NCBI RefSeq assembly: GCF_024701375.2
Contig: NZ_CP113910.1
Coordinates: 5,022,001 to 5,086,000 of the forward strand
Reading direction: 5' to 3'
Source: Streptomyces sp. KMM 9044
GTDB taxonomy: Bacteria > Actinomycetota > Actinomycetes > Streptomycetales > Streptomycetaceae
Length of the DNA: 64,000 nt
Part shown: in pieces, positions 49,437 through 58,155 of the stretch
How positions within the stretch are numbered: position 1 is the stretch's first letter
Layout: each line of letters starts with the position of its first letter
Notes under the pieces: model-generated
What the model saw: the letters and a program-made list of their open reading frames with translations, nothing else
What the model was told of the DNA's origin: nothing
Databases searched by the model: none
Translations under genes and position numbers: made by a program

Positions 49437-49787
49437 ATGCAGTCCATTCCCGTGGACACGACGCGGCTCGGCGTACTGCGCTGCGCCATCGCGCCGGAAG
49501 CCAAGCTCAGCAACCCCGAGACGCAGGAGGTGAAGAAGGACCGGGACGGCAATCCGGTCTACACCGTGGCCGTGACCGTGCGGCAGGACCGGCGGCGGAT
49601 CTCCGTCATCGAGATCGCCGTGAGCGGTGAGCCGAAAGGCATCCAAGAGGGCCAGATCGTCAAGGTCACCGGCCTGACCGCGTTCGCCTGGTCGATGGGA
49701 GACCGGCACGGCGTCAGCTTCCGTGCCGACGCCATCACCCCCGTACCCGGCGCTGCGGCGACGCACGGCAAGGGCGGCGACGCCTGA
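49437..49787 (+). CDS. SCO3933-family AICE protein
   Basis: A 116-residue protein (VDTTRLGVLRCAIAPEAKLS, then VTVRQDRRRISVIEIAVSGE) of the family found immediately before the TraSA-type gene in AICEs. It is predicted to be beta-rich and is usually named a regulatory protein; no biochemical role is known. AGGGAGG stands upstream. Its stop overlaps the start of the translocase gene (TGATG), so the two are translationally coupled. Confidence 0.85.
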   Translation: MQSIPVDTTRLGVLRCAIAPEAKLSNPETQEVKKDRDGNPVYTVAVTVRQDRRRISVIEIAVSGEPKGIQEGQIVKVTGLTAFAWSMGDRHGVSFRADAITPVPGAAATHGKGGDA

Positions 49788-51088
49788 TGGGACCCGTCCT
49801 TCTCGCCTTCGTCCTCGCCGTGCTGGCCTGGCTGCTGGTCGTCGGTGACCTGGTGCGCCGGCACCGCCCGGCCTGGCACTGGCACCTCGTCGGCTACCCG
49901 GCAACCACGTGCCGGCTGATGGCGACCTGGCGCAAGGTGGCCATGCTCAACGACCTCGCCGTCTCCCGGCGTCCTCCGCGCGGGCTGCTCGGTGACCTGG
50001 TCGTCAAGGGAGACCCACTACGGCCGGTGGCTCCTCGAATCTCCTTCCCGCGTGCCACGCGCATGGGCCTGACCCTGGTCGTGCGGCTGCACGCGGGACA
50101 GACGCCAGCCACGTACATAAAGGCGGCGGATGCGCTGGTGCACGCATGGAAGGTCCATGCGGTTCGTGCCACCTCCCCGGAACGTGGGCTCGTGCTGCTG
50201 ACCGCGACGGCCACGGATCCGCTGGAGCGGCCCGGCTTAGCCACGGCCCATGTCGAGCTGCTCTCGGCGCTCATCGGTGCTCTGGAGAGCGGCGGCGCCT
50301 GGGTGATGAACCTTCGGCTCGTGCCGCACTGGCTGATCACCGGGGCCACGCGGTCCGGTAAGTCCACCCTGCTGGCCCGGCTGATCACCCAACTCGCGAC
50401 TCAGCCGGTCGCCATGGTTGGCATCGACTGCAAGGGCGGCATGGAACTCGGACTGTTCGCCGGACGGTTGAGCGCGCTCGCCACGTGCAGGCGTGAGGCG
50501 GTCGCCGTGCTCTCCGCCCTGGTCGTCGATATGCAGGACCGGATGAGCGCGTGCCGGTCGGCGGGGGCACGCTCCATCTGGGAACTGCCGGACACACTAC
50601 GGCCGGTGCCGGTCGTCGTGATCGTCGACGAGATCGCTGAGTTGTATCTGTCCGACGGCACCCGAGAGGGCAAGGCAGAGGCGGAGCAGTGCTCCACGCT
50701 TCTGCTCCGCCTGGCCCAACTCGGTGCCGCCCTTGGTATCCATCTGGTGGTGGCCGGTCAACGGGTCGGCTCCGACCTCGGCCCCGGCGTCACCGCCCTG
50801 CGCGCCCAACTCGGCGGTCGTATCTGCCACCGCGTCAACGACCCCGGCACGGCAGAAATGACCCTGGGAGACCTGAACAAGGACGCTGTCGCCGTCGCCC
50901 AGTCGATCACGGCGGAGGAGCGCGGGGTCGCCGTGTGCACCGGCCCGGACGGCGGCTGGAGCCGCGCCCGTTCCCACCTCACTCCCACGGAAGAGGCCGT
51001 CTCGACGGCTCGGAAGTACGCCGCGATGGCACCGGAACTGCCTGCCCTGGATCGCGCTCTCGCATCGCTGGAAGGAGACGACAAGTGA
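49787..51088 (+). CDS. traSA: FtsK/SpoIIIE-type DNA translocase (TraSA/TraB-like)
   Basis: A 433-residue DNA translocase that moves double-stranded DNA between mycelia in Streptomyces conjugation. Two hydrophobic segments lie in the first 45 residues (LLAFVLAVLAWLLVV). Walker A is ITGATRSGKSTLL (near 185) and Walker B PVVVIVDEIAEL (near 277), with VAGQRVGSDLGPG as a further FtsK-type motif. The stop overlaps the next start. No relaxase is needed or seen. Confidence 0.92.
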   Translation: MGPVLLAFVLAVLAWLLVVGDLVRRHRPAWHWHLVGYPATTCRLMATWRKVAMLNDLAVSRRPPRGLLGDLVVKGDPLRPVAPRISFPRATRMGLTLVVRLHAGQTPATYIKAADALVHAWKVHAVRATSPERGLVLLTATATDPLERPGLATAHVELLSALIGALESGGAWVMNLRLVPHWLITGATRSGKSTLLARLITQLATQPVAMVGIDCKGGMELGLFAGRLSALATCRREAVAVLSALVVDMQDRMSACRSAGARSIWELPDTLRPVPVVVIVDEIAELYLSDGTREGKAEAEQCSTLLLRLAQLGAALGIHLVVAGQRVGSDLGPGVTALRAQLGGRICHRVNDPGTAEMTLGDLNKDAVAVAQSITAEERGVAVCTGPDGGWSRARSHLTPTEEAVSTARKYAAMAPELPALDRALASLEGDDK

Positions 51089-51282
51089 TCAGCGAAGGTG
51101 TGGCGTTCACGTTCGCGGTGATCTTCGGGATCATCACCGTCCTCCTCGTCCGCTCCCGTGACGTCCGCGCCTGGGAAGCGGCCTGCGTCGGCCTGTTCGG
51201 CCTCTACCTCGGCCAGACCCCCGTGCTCTACACCGTCCACGGCCTCGTCACCTGGGTCATCAGCGGCTTCTCCCACACCTGA
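51085..51282 (+). CDS. Small two-helix membrane protein (Spd-like)
   Basis: A 65-residue protein from GTG 51085, overlapping the translocase stop by four bases. Two hydrophobic segments (FTFAVIFGIITVLLV and CVGLFGLYLGQTPVLYTV) suggest a membrane hairpin. Position matches spread (spd) genes of pSAM2-type elements that help intramycelial plasmid distribution; the assignment is by position. Confidence 0.7.
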   Translation: MISEGVAFTFAVIFGIITVLLVRSRDVRAWEAACVGLFGLYLGQTPVLYTVHGLVTWVISGFSHT

Positions 51283-51304
51283 CCAGCGAAGGGAACACAA
51301 CGGC

Positions 51305-51418
51305 ATGCCTATGCCTCGCGTGAGGTGCCCCCACTGCAAGGGCGACGGAGCCCGCAGGACCTGGACCGGACGCCATCGGCGCTGCCGCGTCTGCCGCGGC
51401 ACCGGAACCATCCGCTGA
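51305..51418 (+). CDS. 37-residue zinc-ribbon-like protein
   Basis: A short gene from ATG 51305. Two CxxCxG units (VRCPHCKGDGA and CRVCRGTGTIR), as in the DnaJ cysteine-rich region, are expected to bind one zinc. It lies between the spread-like gene and rep. Similar mini-proteins are frequent at this place in AICEs; the function is unknown. Confidence 0.65.
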   Translation: MPMPRVRCPHCKGDGARRTWTGRHRRCRVCRGTGTIR

Positions 51419-52813
51419 CCCCACAGCACCACCTCGGAACAGGAAGGAAGTGATCCCCATGAATGCCGGCGCATCACCACCCGCCATCCGTGCCGCTCCG
51501 GCGGCCCACCCCGGAAGGTCACCACCATCACCCCGGATTCCACCCCGGCTGTCAGGCGCGCCGCTCTCGACCGCGCGGCGCGCCTGCGTCAGCTTCCCGA
51601 AGCAGACCGCGACGCCATCCGCCTGGCCCAAGGTCCCAAGTTTCCCCGCCTCCTGGAGCAGATCACCGCAACTGGCGGCTGCACCCACCCCATCCATCTC
51701 TCCGGCTTCACCACCACTCTCCACGGTGCGACCGGTGAGATCTTCCACCACTACGACACCCGCAACGAGCCCGGTGAACGCCTCCTCGTCCGCTGCCGCA
51801 ACCGACGCGCAACTGTCTGCCCCGCCTGCTCCCGCCTCCATGCGGGCGACACCTACCACCTCGTACGTGCCGGCCTCCTCGGCGGCAAGAACGTCCCCGC
51901 AACGGTCCGCCATCGCCCCCGGCTGTTCGTCACACTGACCGCGCCGTCCTTCGGCGCCGTCCACCGTGCCGGGGAACGGTGCCGTCCCCGACGTGACGGC
52001 GGCACCTGCGAACACAGACGCCCTCTCGGCTGCCCCGTCGTGCACGCCCCGGATGCTGCGGCTGTGGGCCAACCCCTGTGCCCCGACTGCTACGACTACA
52101 CCGCTCACGTCCTGTGGCACGCCCACGCCTCCAGGCTCTGGGACCGGTTCGTCATTGACGTACGCCGCCGCCTCGCCTCCTCGGTCGGCCTCGTACAGTC
52201 CCGGTTCGCCCAGCACGCTCGCCTGTCCTTCGCGCGCGTCGCCGAGTACCAGAAGCGCGCTGCCGTCCACGTGCACGCCGTCGTCCGCCTCGACGGCCCG
52301 GCGGGCTCGGACGACGAACCCCCGGCCTGGGGCACAGCGGAACTGCTCACCGACGCCGTACGCGTATCCGCCCGGCGGGTCCTGGTCCGCACGCCCTACA
52401 GCCTGGCCGTCGGCGAGCTGGCGTTGCGCTGGGGCGCCCAGGTAGATGCCCGGCCCCTGCGCGCTGATGGCGACGGACCCGACGATGACGCGGTCGCCGC
52501 TTACGTGGCGAAGTACGTCACCAAGGGAGCGAGTGAGACCGGTGCCGGCCTCGACCACCCGCTCACCACCTGGGCCGATATCGACTCCGCCCCTGTCAGC
52601 GAGCACGTGCGAACCCTCATGCACACCTGCTGGCGCCTCGGCGCTCTTCCCGAGTACGCACCGCTCCGTCTTCGCGCCTGGGCTCACACCCTCGGTTACC
52701 GGGGCCACATTCTCACCAAGTCCCGCGCCTACTCCACGACATACGCGGCCCTGCGAGCGGAACGCGCCCACCACATGGGCCGCTCCGACCTCGTGTATTC
52801 AGCTACGAGGGCC

Positions 52814-54543
52814 GTCCGTCAGTGATGTGACGCCCTGATAGCGGAAGGGTGCCCCTGACCTGCGATGATCTGAACTTCCTAGATCAAGAACGTCGCAGAG
52901 TGGGGGCACCCAACAGGTGCAGGCTACCGAATGGGATCGTCGGCTCGTTGTGCGGGCCGACGGCAAGAACCTGGTCGGGCATGCGGGCGTGGTGCTGCTG
53001 CACCGGATCGCGGACCGGGTCGGGCTGACCCGCGCCCTGGCCGCCGCGCTGCCCCGCGGCGTCGGGCCGGGGTGGCGGGATCGCGGGATGGCCCTGGTCC
53101 AGCTGGCCTGCGCGATCGTCCTCGGCGCGAGGAATGTCCTGCAGGCCGAGCAACTGCAGCAGCACTGGAGGCCGTTCTTCCCCGTCCGGTCTCGGACAGC
53201 ACCCTGTGGCGCACGCTGGAAGCCATCGACGGCCCTGTCGGAGCCCGGGTGGAGCGCGTGCGCGCCGTGATACGGCGTGGGGTGTGGACGCTGCTCGCCC
53301 TGCGGCCCGGTGGGTTCCCGTGGATCTCGGTATGCGGGCGCACGCTCACCAACTGGTACGTCCTGGATCTCGATGCCACCTTGGTGACCTGCACCAGCAA
53401 GAAGGACGGCGCGGCCGGCACGTTCAAGGGCGGCTACGGACATCACCCGCTGGGCGCCTGGCTGGCCAATACCCGCGAGTGCGTGACCATGCTGCTACGG
53501 CCGGGCAACGCGGCGTCCAACGACGTCGCCGACCACAAGACGGTGCTGGCCGCCGCGCTGCGGCAACTCCGCTGCCGCTGTGGTCGAAGCTGCTGGTGAG
53601 GATCGACGGCGCGGCCTTCAGCCACGGCCTCCTTGAGCATCTGCAGGCGCTGACCACCAGCCGCCGCCGAGTGCGCTGGGTGACCGGCTGGGCCATCAAT
53701 ACCGCCGACGAGGCCGCGATCGCACTGCTGCCCGCGGACGTGTGGAACGACGCGCTGCGGCAGGACGGCGAGGTCCACGAGATCAAGGGCCCGGACGGAC
53801 AGAAGGTCACCTACCAGGTCGCCGAGCTGACCGGGGTGCGCGACCTGAGCGGCTGGCCCGAGGGGATGCGGCTGATCGTGCGCCGGGTCAAGCCCTCGCG
53901 CCGCGATCTGAAGAAGCTGACCGCGTTCGAGCAGCGCACCGGCTGGCGTTACCAGATCGTCGCCACGAACATTCCCGCCCACCAGGGGCTTTCCGGGGTG
54001 TCCGGCTCCGGGCAGGTGTGGTTCGTCGATGCTCTCTACCGTGATCATGCCGAGGTCGAGGATCGTGTCAAGGCGATCAAGCGGATCGGCCTCGGGCTGC
54101 TGCCCTCGAAGTCCTGGCAGCTGAACGCCGCCTGGGTGCTGGCTGCCACTATCGCCGCGGACCTCGACGCATGGACCAGGCTCCTTCTCCTGCATGACGA
54201 GCCCGAACTCGCCGCCGCCGAACCGGAGACGATCCGCAGGAGGCTCTACCACCTGCCCGCCCGGCTCACCGCCCACGCACGCAGACGCACCCTCCACCTC
54301 GACCGCACCTGGCCCTGGGCGCCGGCGTTCGCCACCGCCTGGCAGCGGGCCACCCAGCTTCCGGCCCACACCTGACGGTCGGCCCCGCCCCGACGACAGC
54401 GGAGAGGAGAGGACCCGCAGCACCCTCGGGCCCGTGGAACCCGACGCCCCGCAGCGTCACGCGACGGCCCGTCCTCGAACGGCAGGGGACATTACGGGCA
54501 AACCGCCGAACCGACCGACGTCACACCGCAAGTGAAGAATCGA
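52814..54543 (+). mobile_element. IS1380-family-like insertion in rep
   Basis: A 1730-bp insertion flanked by GGCC at 52810-52813 and 54544-54547. Removing it with one GGCC rejoins rep in frame (TRA then DVPD). Inverted ends are poor: TGTGACG motifs occur 13 bases from the left end and 19 from the right, so exact ends may differ by a few bases. Confidence 0.7.
52917..54375 (+). pseudogene. IS1380-type transposase, two frame breaks
   Basis: GTG 52917 begins the transposase (LVGHAGVVLLHRIADRVGLT). The frame breaks near 53176-53192 and again near 53575-53580 (a base missing before CCGCTGCCG), then is open to 54375. Catalytic Asp regions are YVLDLDATLVT and VRIDGAAFSHGLL; the third acidic residue is in YRDHAEVEDRVKAIK. 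About 480 residues if repaired. Confidence 0.8.
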
Positions 54544-54698
54544 GGCCGATGTGCCTGACGCCGTCGCTGAAAGGCACTGGCGTTACCTCGGCTCCGGCCA
54601 CACCCCCGGCGCTGCGCTTATCGCGGCAGGCGTTGCCGAAGACCTTGCCGAGACCCGGCGGCTCAGCGCTGATGCGGTGCAGCAGGGGAGGTGGGGCG

Positions 54699-54824
54699 AT
54701 GACTCCCTTGCCTGAGCGAGAGACCGCGGACAGCGGGGCCATGAACCTGATCGAAAGCGAGATCGTGATCGTGGATGAGGACGGCACGGAAGAACCGTTC
54801 GACGCCTCCTCGTGGTTTGAGTGA
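54699..54824 (+). CDS. 41-residue acidic peptide after rep
   Basis: ATG 54699 lies within the last codons of rep, with a good AGGGGAGG upstream. The peptide ends EIVIVDEDGTEEPFDASSWF and has strong acidic character. The end is well-formed and a terminator follows, so translation is plausible. It is too short for a known excisionase; function unknown. Confidence 0.55.
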   Translation: MTPLPERETADSGAMNLIESEIVIVDEDGTEEPFDASSWFE

Positions 54825-54830
54825 GACGAG

Positions 54831-54862
54831 AGGCCGTCTCTCTTATATAGGGGAGACGGCCT
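54831..54862. terminator. Bidirectional terminator rep / int
   Basis: Perfect 10-base arms (54831-54840, 54853-54862) between the convergent small gene and integrase. Confidence 0.75.
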
Positions 54863-54884
54863 TGTCCGTCCGAGCCGGGCTACG

Positions 54885-56755
54885 TCAGAGGGCCTGCGCG
54901 AAGTCGTCCTCTCGGATCACAAGTCGTTCACGGACGTCCTTCGGGATCAGCAGGCGAAGGTGCACCTTCGGGGCTCGTACCTTGGGCACCTTCGTGCGGG
55001 TGACCTCACAGCGGATCCCGACCCGGTACAGGTCTGCGGCCATGGCCTCCATGCCTCCCTCCTGCCAGTGCTCCCGGAACGTCTTCCCACCGTGGACGTT
55101 GACCCACCGGTCCTTAGCCGTCTCGGGGGCGATGGCCTCGAGTTCCCCGATGAGCTTGTCGAGCGTTGTCTCTGCCTGCTCCTTCGTGAACCGGGTCGGG
55201 TGTGGCTCCTTTGGAGGGACGGCCCTAGCTGCGTGAACTGCGGCTTGAGGCACGCCCGAGTGATCGACTCGACCACGACAGCGGGTCACGCGGTGACCGG
55301 CACCCTCCGCGCTGTCGATCTTGATGCGACGCGCGGGCGTGACCTGCTGGTTCCGAAAGGATCTCCACGACCGGCAGTCGAGCCCAACCGGCAAATGCCC
55401 AGCTCAGCCTGTCCCTCCAAAGGAGCCACACCCAACCGGGTCTTCGTGTACCGGCCACCGGGTTCGAGCTCCTTCATGTACAGCGCGATGGAGTCTTGAA
55501 GGCGCTTGATCTCCCTCCGGACCTCGGCCCCCTCCGCGTACTGGCGAACTTCCACAGGGAAGTCCCCGAGGACCTTGAGCACGTCCTCTACCAAGCGCTC
55601 GTAGATGCTCTGCGGGTTGGGTGCGCCACGTCCACCGCTCTTGCAGTTGCGGCACCGTAGGTAGTGGTAGGTCCCGAAGACGTTGTCCGTGATGTGAACG
55701 GTCATGTTCGTCTTGCAGTCGGCGCACAGCAGCACCCCCAGGAACTGGGTGAGTCCGCCGACCCGGCGCGGGGGCTGCTTCTTCATCCGCTTGTCGAGAG
55801 CCGCACCGAGGGATGCGAACTCCTCCTCGCTGAAGATCGGGGGAGCGACCTTGATCGGCCTGCCATCCCTGCCGAGTACTGGCTTCGAACGCCGTTGCCC
55901 ACCGTTCTTGTCCTCCTCCACCCGGTAGCCGAGCAGAGCGGGGTTACGGAGACGGCGTACAAGCGTCGCCACCGTAAGTCCTTGGCTCATGAGGCCGGAC
56001 CGCTTCAGGCACCGCACCATGAACATGGCGGAGCGTCCTCGAAGTGCCATACGTCGGGCCCAGTGCAGAGCCTTGTGAGCCTCGGGATCGATGGCGAGAA
56101 CGACCTTCCCCGTGCCGTCCTCGGCCGTGACGTAGCCGTATGCCGGCTTGCCGATGATCCAGTTCTCCTGGGTCTTCGCGTAGTCCCACAGGCTCGTGAC
56201 GCGGGTGGAGGTGTTGGCCGCTTCGATCTCGGCGATGCCGCCGATGATCGTGACCATGATCTTCCCGGCGGTCGTCGTGAGGTCAAGACTGTCGTTCTTC
56301 GAGACCAGGTTCTTCCCGCGCTTGAGACTCCACTCGATCATCGTTGAGAGATCGGAGAGGCGGCGCACGAACCGATCGAGTTTCCAGAACAGGATCTCGT
56401 CGAACTCGGGGGAACGGTTGTTCAGCCAGTCACCCAGCTCCTTCCTCTTCCATGGTGGGACCTTCGTCGCCGACACGTTCAGGTCCGAGGCGACACCGAT
56501 GACTCGGCACCCTCGTTCCCTGGCCAGGATGCGAAGGTCAAGCTCCTGCCGCACCGGTGAGGTCGTCTCGTCCGTCAACACGGATAAGCGGATGGACAGG
56601 AGAGCCCGAGGTGCGTCCTCGGGAAGCAGGGCCTCGGCCCGCTTCAGCTCCTCCAACAGCGCAAGGTCGGCTTCGGTCCACTCGGCTTCCACGTTGTAGG
56701 CCGCTCGCGCGGTTGCGAGCTGCCGCTGTCCTCGTTTGCCCATGTGGGGGAGCAT
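54885..56755 (-). pseudogene. int: Large serine integrase, split by a MITE
   Basis: A site-specific recombinase of the large serine family. The catalytic domain contains SIRLSV (catalytic Ser near residue 58), ILFWKLDRFVRRLSDLSTMI and AGKIMVTIIGGIAEIE. A recombinase domain and a zinc ribbon (LLCADCKTNM, RCRNCKSGG) follow. At 55442 the frame runs into an inserted 236-bp repeat; the C-terminal part resumes as RFTKEQAETTLDKLIGELEA and ends at 54885. Excising the insert and one 9-bp duplicate gives an uninterrupted frame of 541 residues. The start (56755 or 56743) lies about 30-40 bases from attR, as usual. Confidence 0.9.
55198..55433. mobile_element. 236-bp MITE inside the integrase gene
   Basis: Perfect 23-base terminal inverted repeats (55198-55220 and 55411-55433; outer bases GGGTGTGGCTCC) bound a non-coding interior. 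The 9-base target AACCGGGTC is duplicated at 55189-55197 and 55434-55442. No transposase is encoded, so it was mobilised in trans by an unidentified element. Confidence 0.93.
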
Positions 56756-56781
56756 GGCGCGGTTTTGAACGTATTTCCATA

Positions 56782-56790
56782 TGCCCTCAG
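56782..56790. other. attR, right junction of the island
   Basis: The core TGCCCTCAG again. To its left is the integrase upstream region; to its right is the displaced 3' end of the radical SAM gene, aligned without gaps to 39071-39130. Confidence 0.8.
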
Positions 56791-56886
56791 CTCGACACCA
56801 GTATTCAAATCGGACCAACTGGTGAGAAGTTGCTGCCGTTGACGGTCAAGAACGCGGCGTCGGCTCCCAGCGGGGCGACGTCCTGA
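56791..56886 (+). pseudogene. Displaced original 3' end of the radical SAM gene
   Basis: Together with the core this encodes CPQLDTSIQIGPTGEKLLPL followed by TVKNAASAPSGATS and TGA at 56884-56886. It has no start and is cut off from its gene by 17.7 kb. It represents the chromosomal allele before insertion. Confidence 0.85.
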
Positions 56887-56905
56887 GCCGTCGTCCACCA
56901 GACGT

Positions 56906-56945
56906 CCAGTGGGCCCACTCCCGGACACCGGGGCGGGCCCACTGG
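56906..56945. terminator. Terminator, originally of the radical SAM gene
   Basis: Perfect 11-base arms (56906-56916 and 56935-56945) between convergent genes. Confidence 0.8.
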
Positions 56946-56974
56946 GGTTCGCGGCCCGAGGTGGTGACGCGGTG

Positions 56975-57964
56975 TTACGGGCGCGCGGTGTCGGACACCG
57001 GTGCCGGTGTCCGTGCTGGTGCCGGCCCGGGCGGATGGGTGGTGAGGACGGGCGGGAGGACGGCTTCGAGGTCGTCCAACGCCCTTCTGGCGATGGCGAT
57101 GCGGATGCGCAGGTCCACGTCGGGGTCCGGGGCCGGAACCGGGGAGGGAACCGGAACCCGGGCGGGGGCCGGGGGGACGTCGGGGGCGGGGGACTGTTCG
57201 TGCTCCAGTTCGCGGGCCTCGTCCAGGGAGCTGATGACGACCCCGATCAGGACGTTGACCAGGACGAACGAGGCGATCAGCACGTAGGAGGCGTAGTAGA
57301 CGATGCTCCAGCGGGAGATCTCCAGGCCCGCGTGGACCGCGTCCCCGAGGCCGTCCAGGGTCATCAGCAGGAAGAGGGTGAGGACGGCGCGGCCGAGGGA
57401 GCCGTACTGGCCCGGGTTCGCCTCGCCGAAGAAGACCCAGCCGACCATGGCGTAGACGTACAGCAGGAGCGCTCCCACCAGCAGGAAGCTGATGGTGCCG
57501 GGCAGGCTGCGGGTCACCGCCACGATCACGATGCGCAGTTGGGGCAGGAAGCGGGCGGTGCGCAGGACGCGGGCGAGGCGCAGAAGCCGCAGGACTGTGG
57601 TGTTCTCGCGGACGACGGGGAGGAACGCGCAGACGACGACGGCGAGGTCGAAGACGTTCCAGGGGTCGCGGAAGAAGCCGCGGGGGCGGTCGGCGTGGGC
57701 ACAGGCGCGTACGGCTATCTCGGCGGTGAAGGCGGCGAGGCAGAGGTGTTCGGCGAGGCGTAACCAGCGGTGCCAGTCCTCGGCGAGCCCGCTGTAGGTC
57801 TCGGCTCCGAGGAGGACCGCGTTGACGATGATCAGGGTGAAGACGGACAGGGCGAACCAGCGGGCTTCGGTGAGGGCGTGGGCTCTCTCCGCCAGGACCC
57901 GACGCAGGGGGCGGGACCGGGGCGGCCGGGGCGCGGCGCCCGTGGGGGCAGGGTGGTCGTTCAT
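56975..57964 (-). CDS. Voltage-gated-type ion channel
   Basis: A 329-residue six-segment cation channel subunit. Segments S1-S4 cover residues about 35-150, with the voltage sensor LRLLRLARVLRTARFLPQLR (arginines every third position). The pore loop reads LLMTLDGLGDAVHAG between S5 and S6 (SFVLVNVLIGVVISSLDEA). The layout matches NaChBac-like channels, but the filter is TLDGLGD rather than the usual TLESW type. A C-terminal proline-rich linker and helix follow. ATG 57964 was chosen; the frame is open far upstream without similarity. Confidence 0.85.
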   Translation of the reverse strand: MNDHPAPTGAAPRPPRSRPLRRVLAERAHALTEARWFALSVFTLIIVNAVLLGAETYSGLAEDWHRWLRLAEHLCLAAFTAEIAVRACAHADRPRGFFRDPWNVFDLAVVVCAFLPVVRENTTVLRLLRLARVLRTARFLPQLRIVIVAVTRSLPGTISFLLVGALLLYVYAMVGWVFFGEANPGQYGSLGRAVLTLFLLMTLDGLGDAVHAGLEISRWSIVYYASYVLIASFVLVNVLIGVVISSLDEARELEHEQSPAPDVPPAPARVPVPSPVPAPDPDVDLRIRIAIARRALDDLEAVLPPVLTTHPPGPAPARTPAPVSDTARP

Positions 57965-58155
57965 CGTGCTGTATCTGCTCCTTCGTGCCGCGCGCCATGC
58001 CCGAGGTGCAAACGGGCCCGCGGGTTCGCGCGGCGGTGACACTCCAGAGCTGATTTCCACAACATTGTAGATTCGCGGGCATGTGATGCGGGGAGGGTGA
58101 CGCGTCGGCCCGGTGCCGGTGCATCCGAACGGCCTGCCGGGGCGTCTACCTCTGC

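Larger units (their letters stand above)
51459..54715 (+). pseudogene. RepSA-like replication initiator, frameshifted and split by an IS
   Basis: ATG 51459 follows AGGAAGGA. The N-terminal frame changes at the C-run 51509-51512; one added C gives AHPRKVTTITPDSTPAVRRA, the expected RepSA start. The main part has VRCRNRRATVCPACSRLHAG, PRLFVTLTAPSFGAVH, CPDCYDY and VHVHAVVRLDG (HxH metal motif of rolling-circle-type initiators), plus AAYVAKYVTKGASE. At 52813 an IS1380-type element interrupts; the frame resumes at 54548 with DVPDAVAERHWRYLGSGHTP and ends at 54715. With both repairs the protein is 507 residues. Confidence 0.85.
43601..56790. mobile_element. AICE-like integrative element with serine integrase
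   Basis: A 13.2-kb unit between the internal att site and attR. It combines the actinomycete conjugation-replication module (GntR/KorSA-like, SCO3933-like, TraSA-like, small spread protein, RepSA-like) with a large serine integrase whose gene starts next to attR. Most described AICEs use tyrosine integrases and tRNA genes. Cargo is a VanZ-domain protein and truncated genes. Both rep and int are disrupted, so it is probably immobile. Confidence 0.85.
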
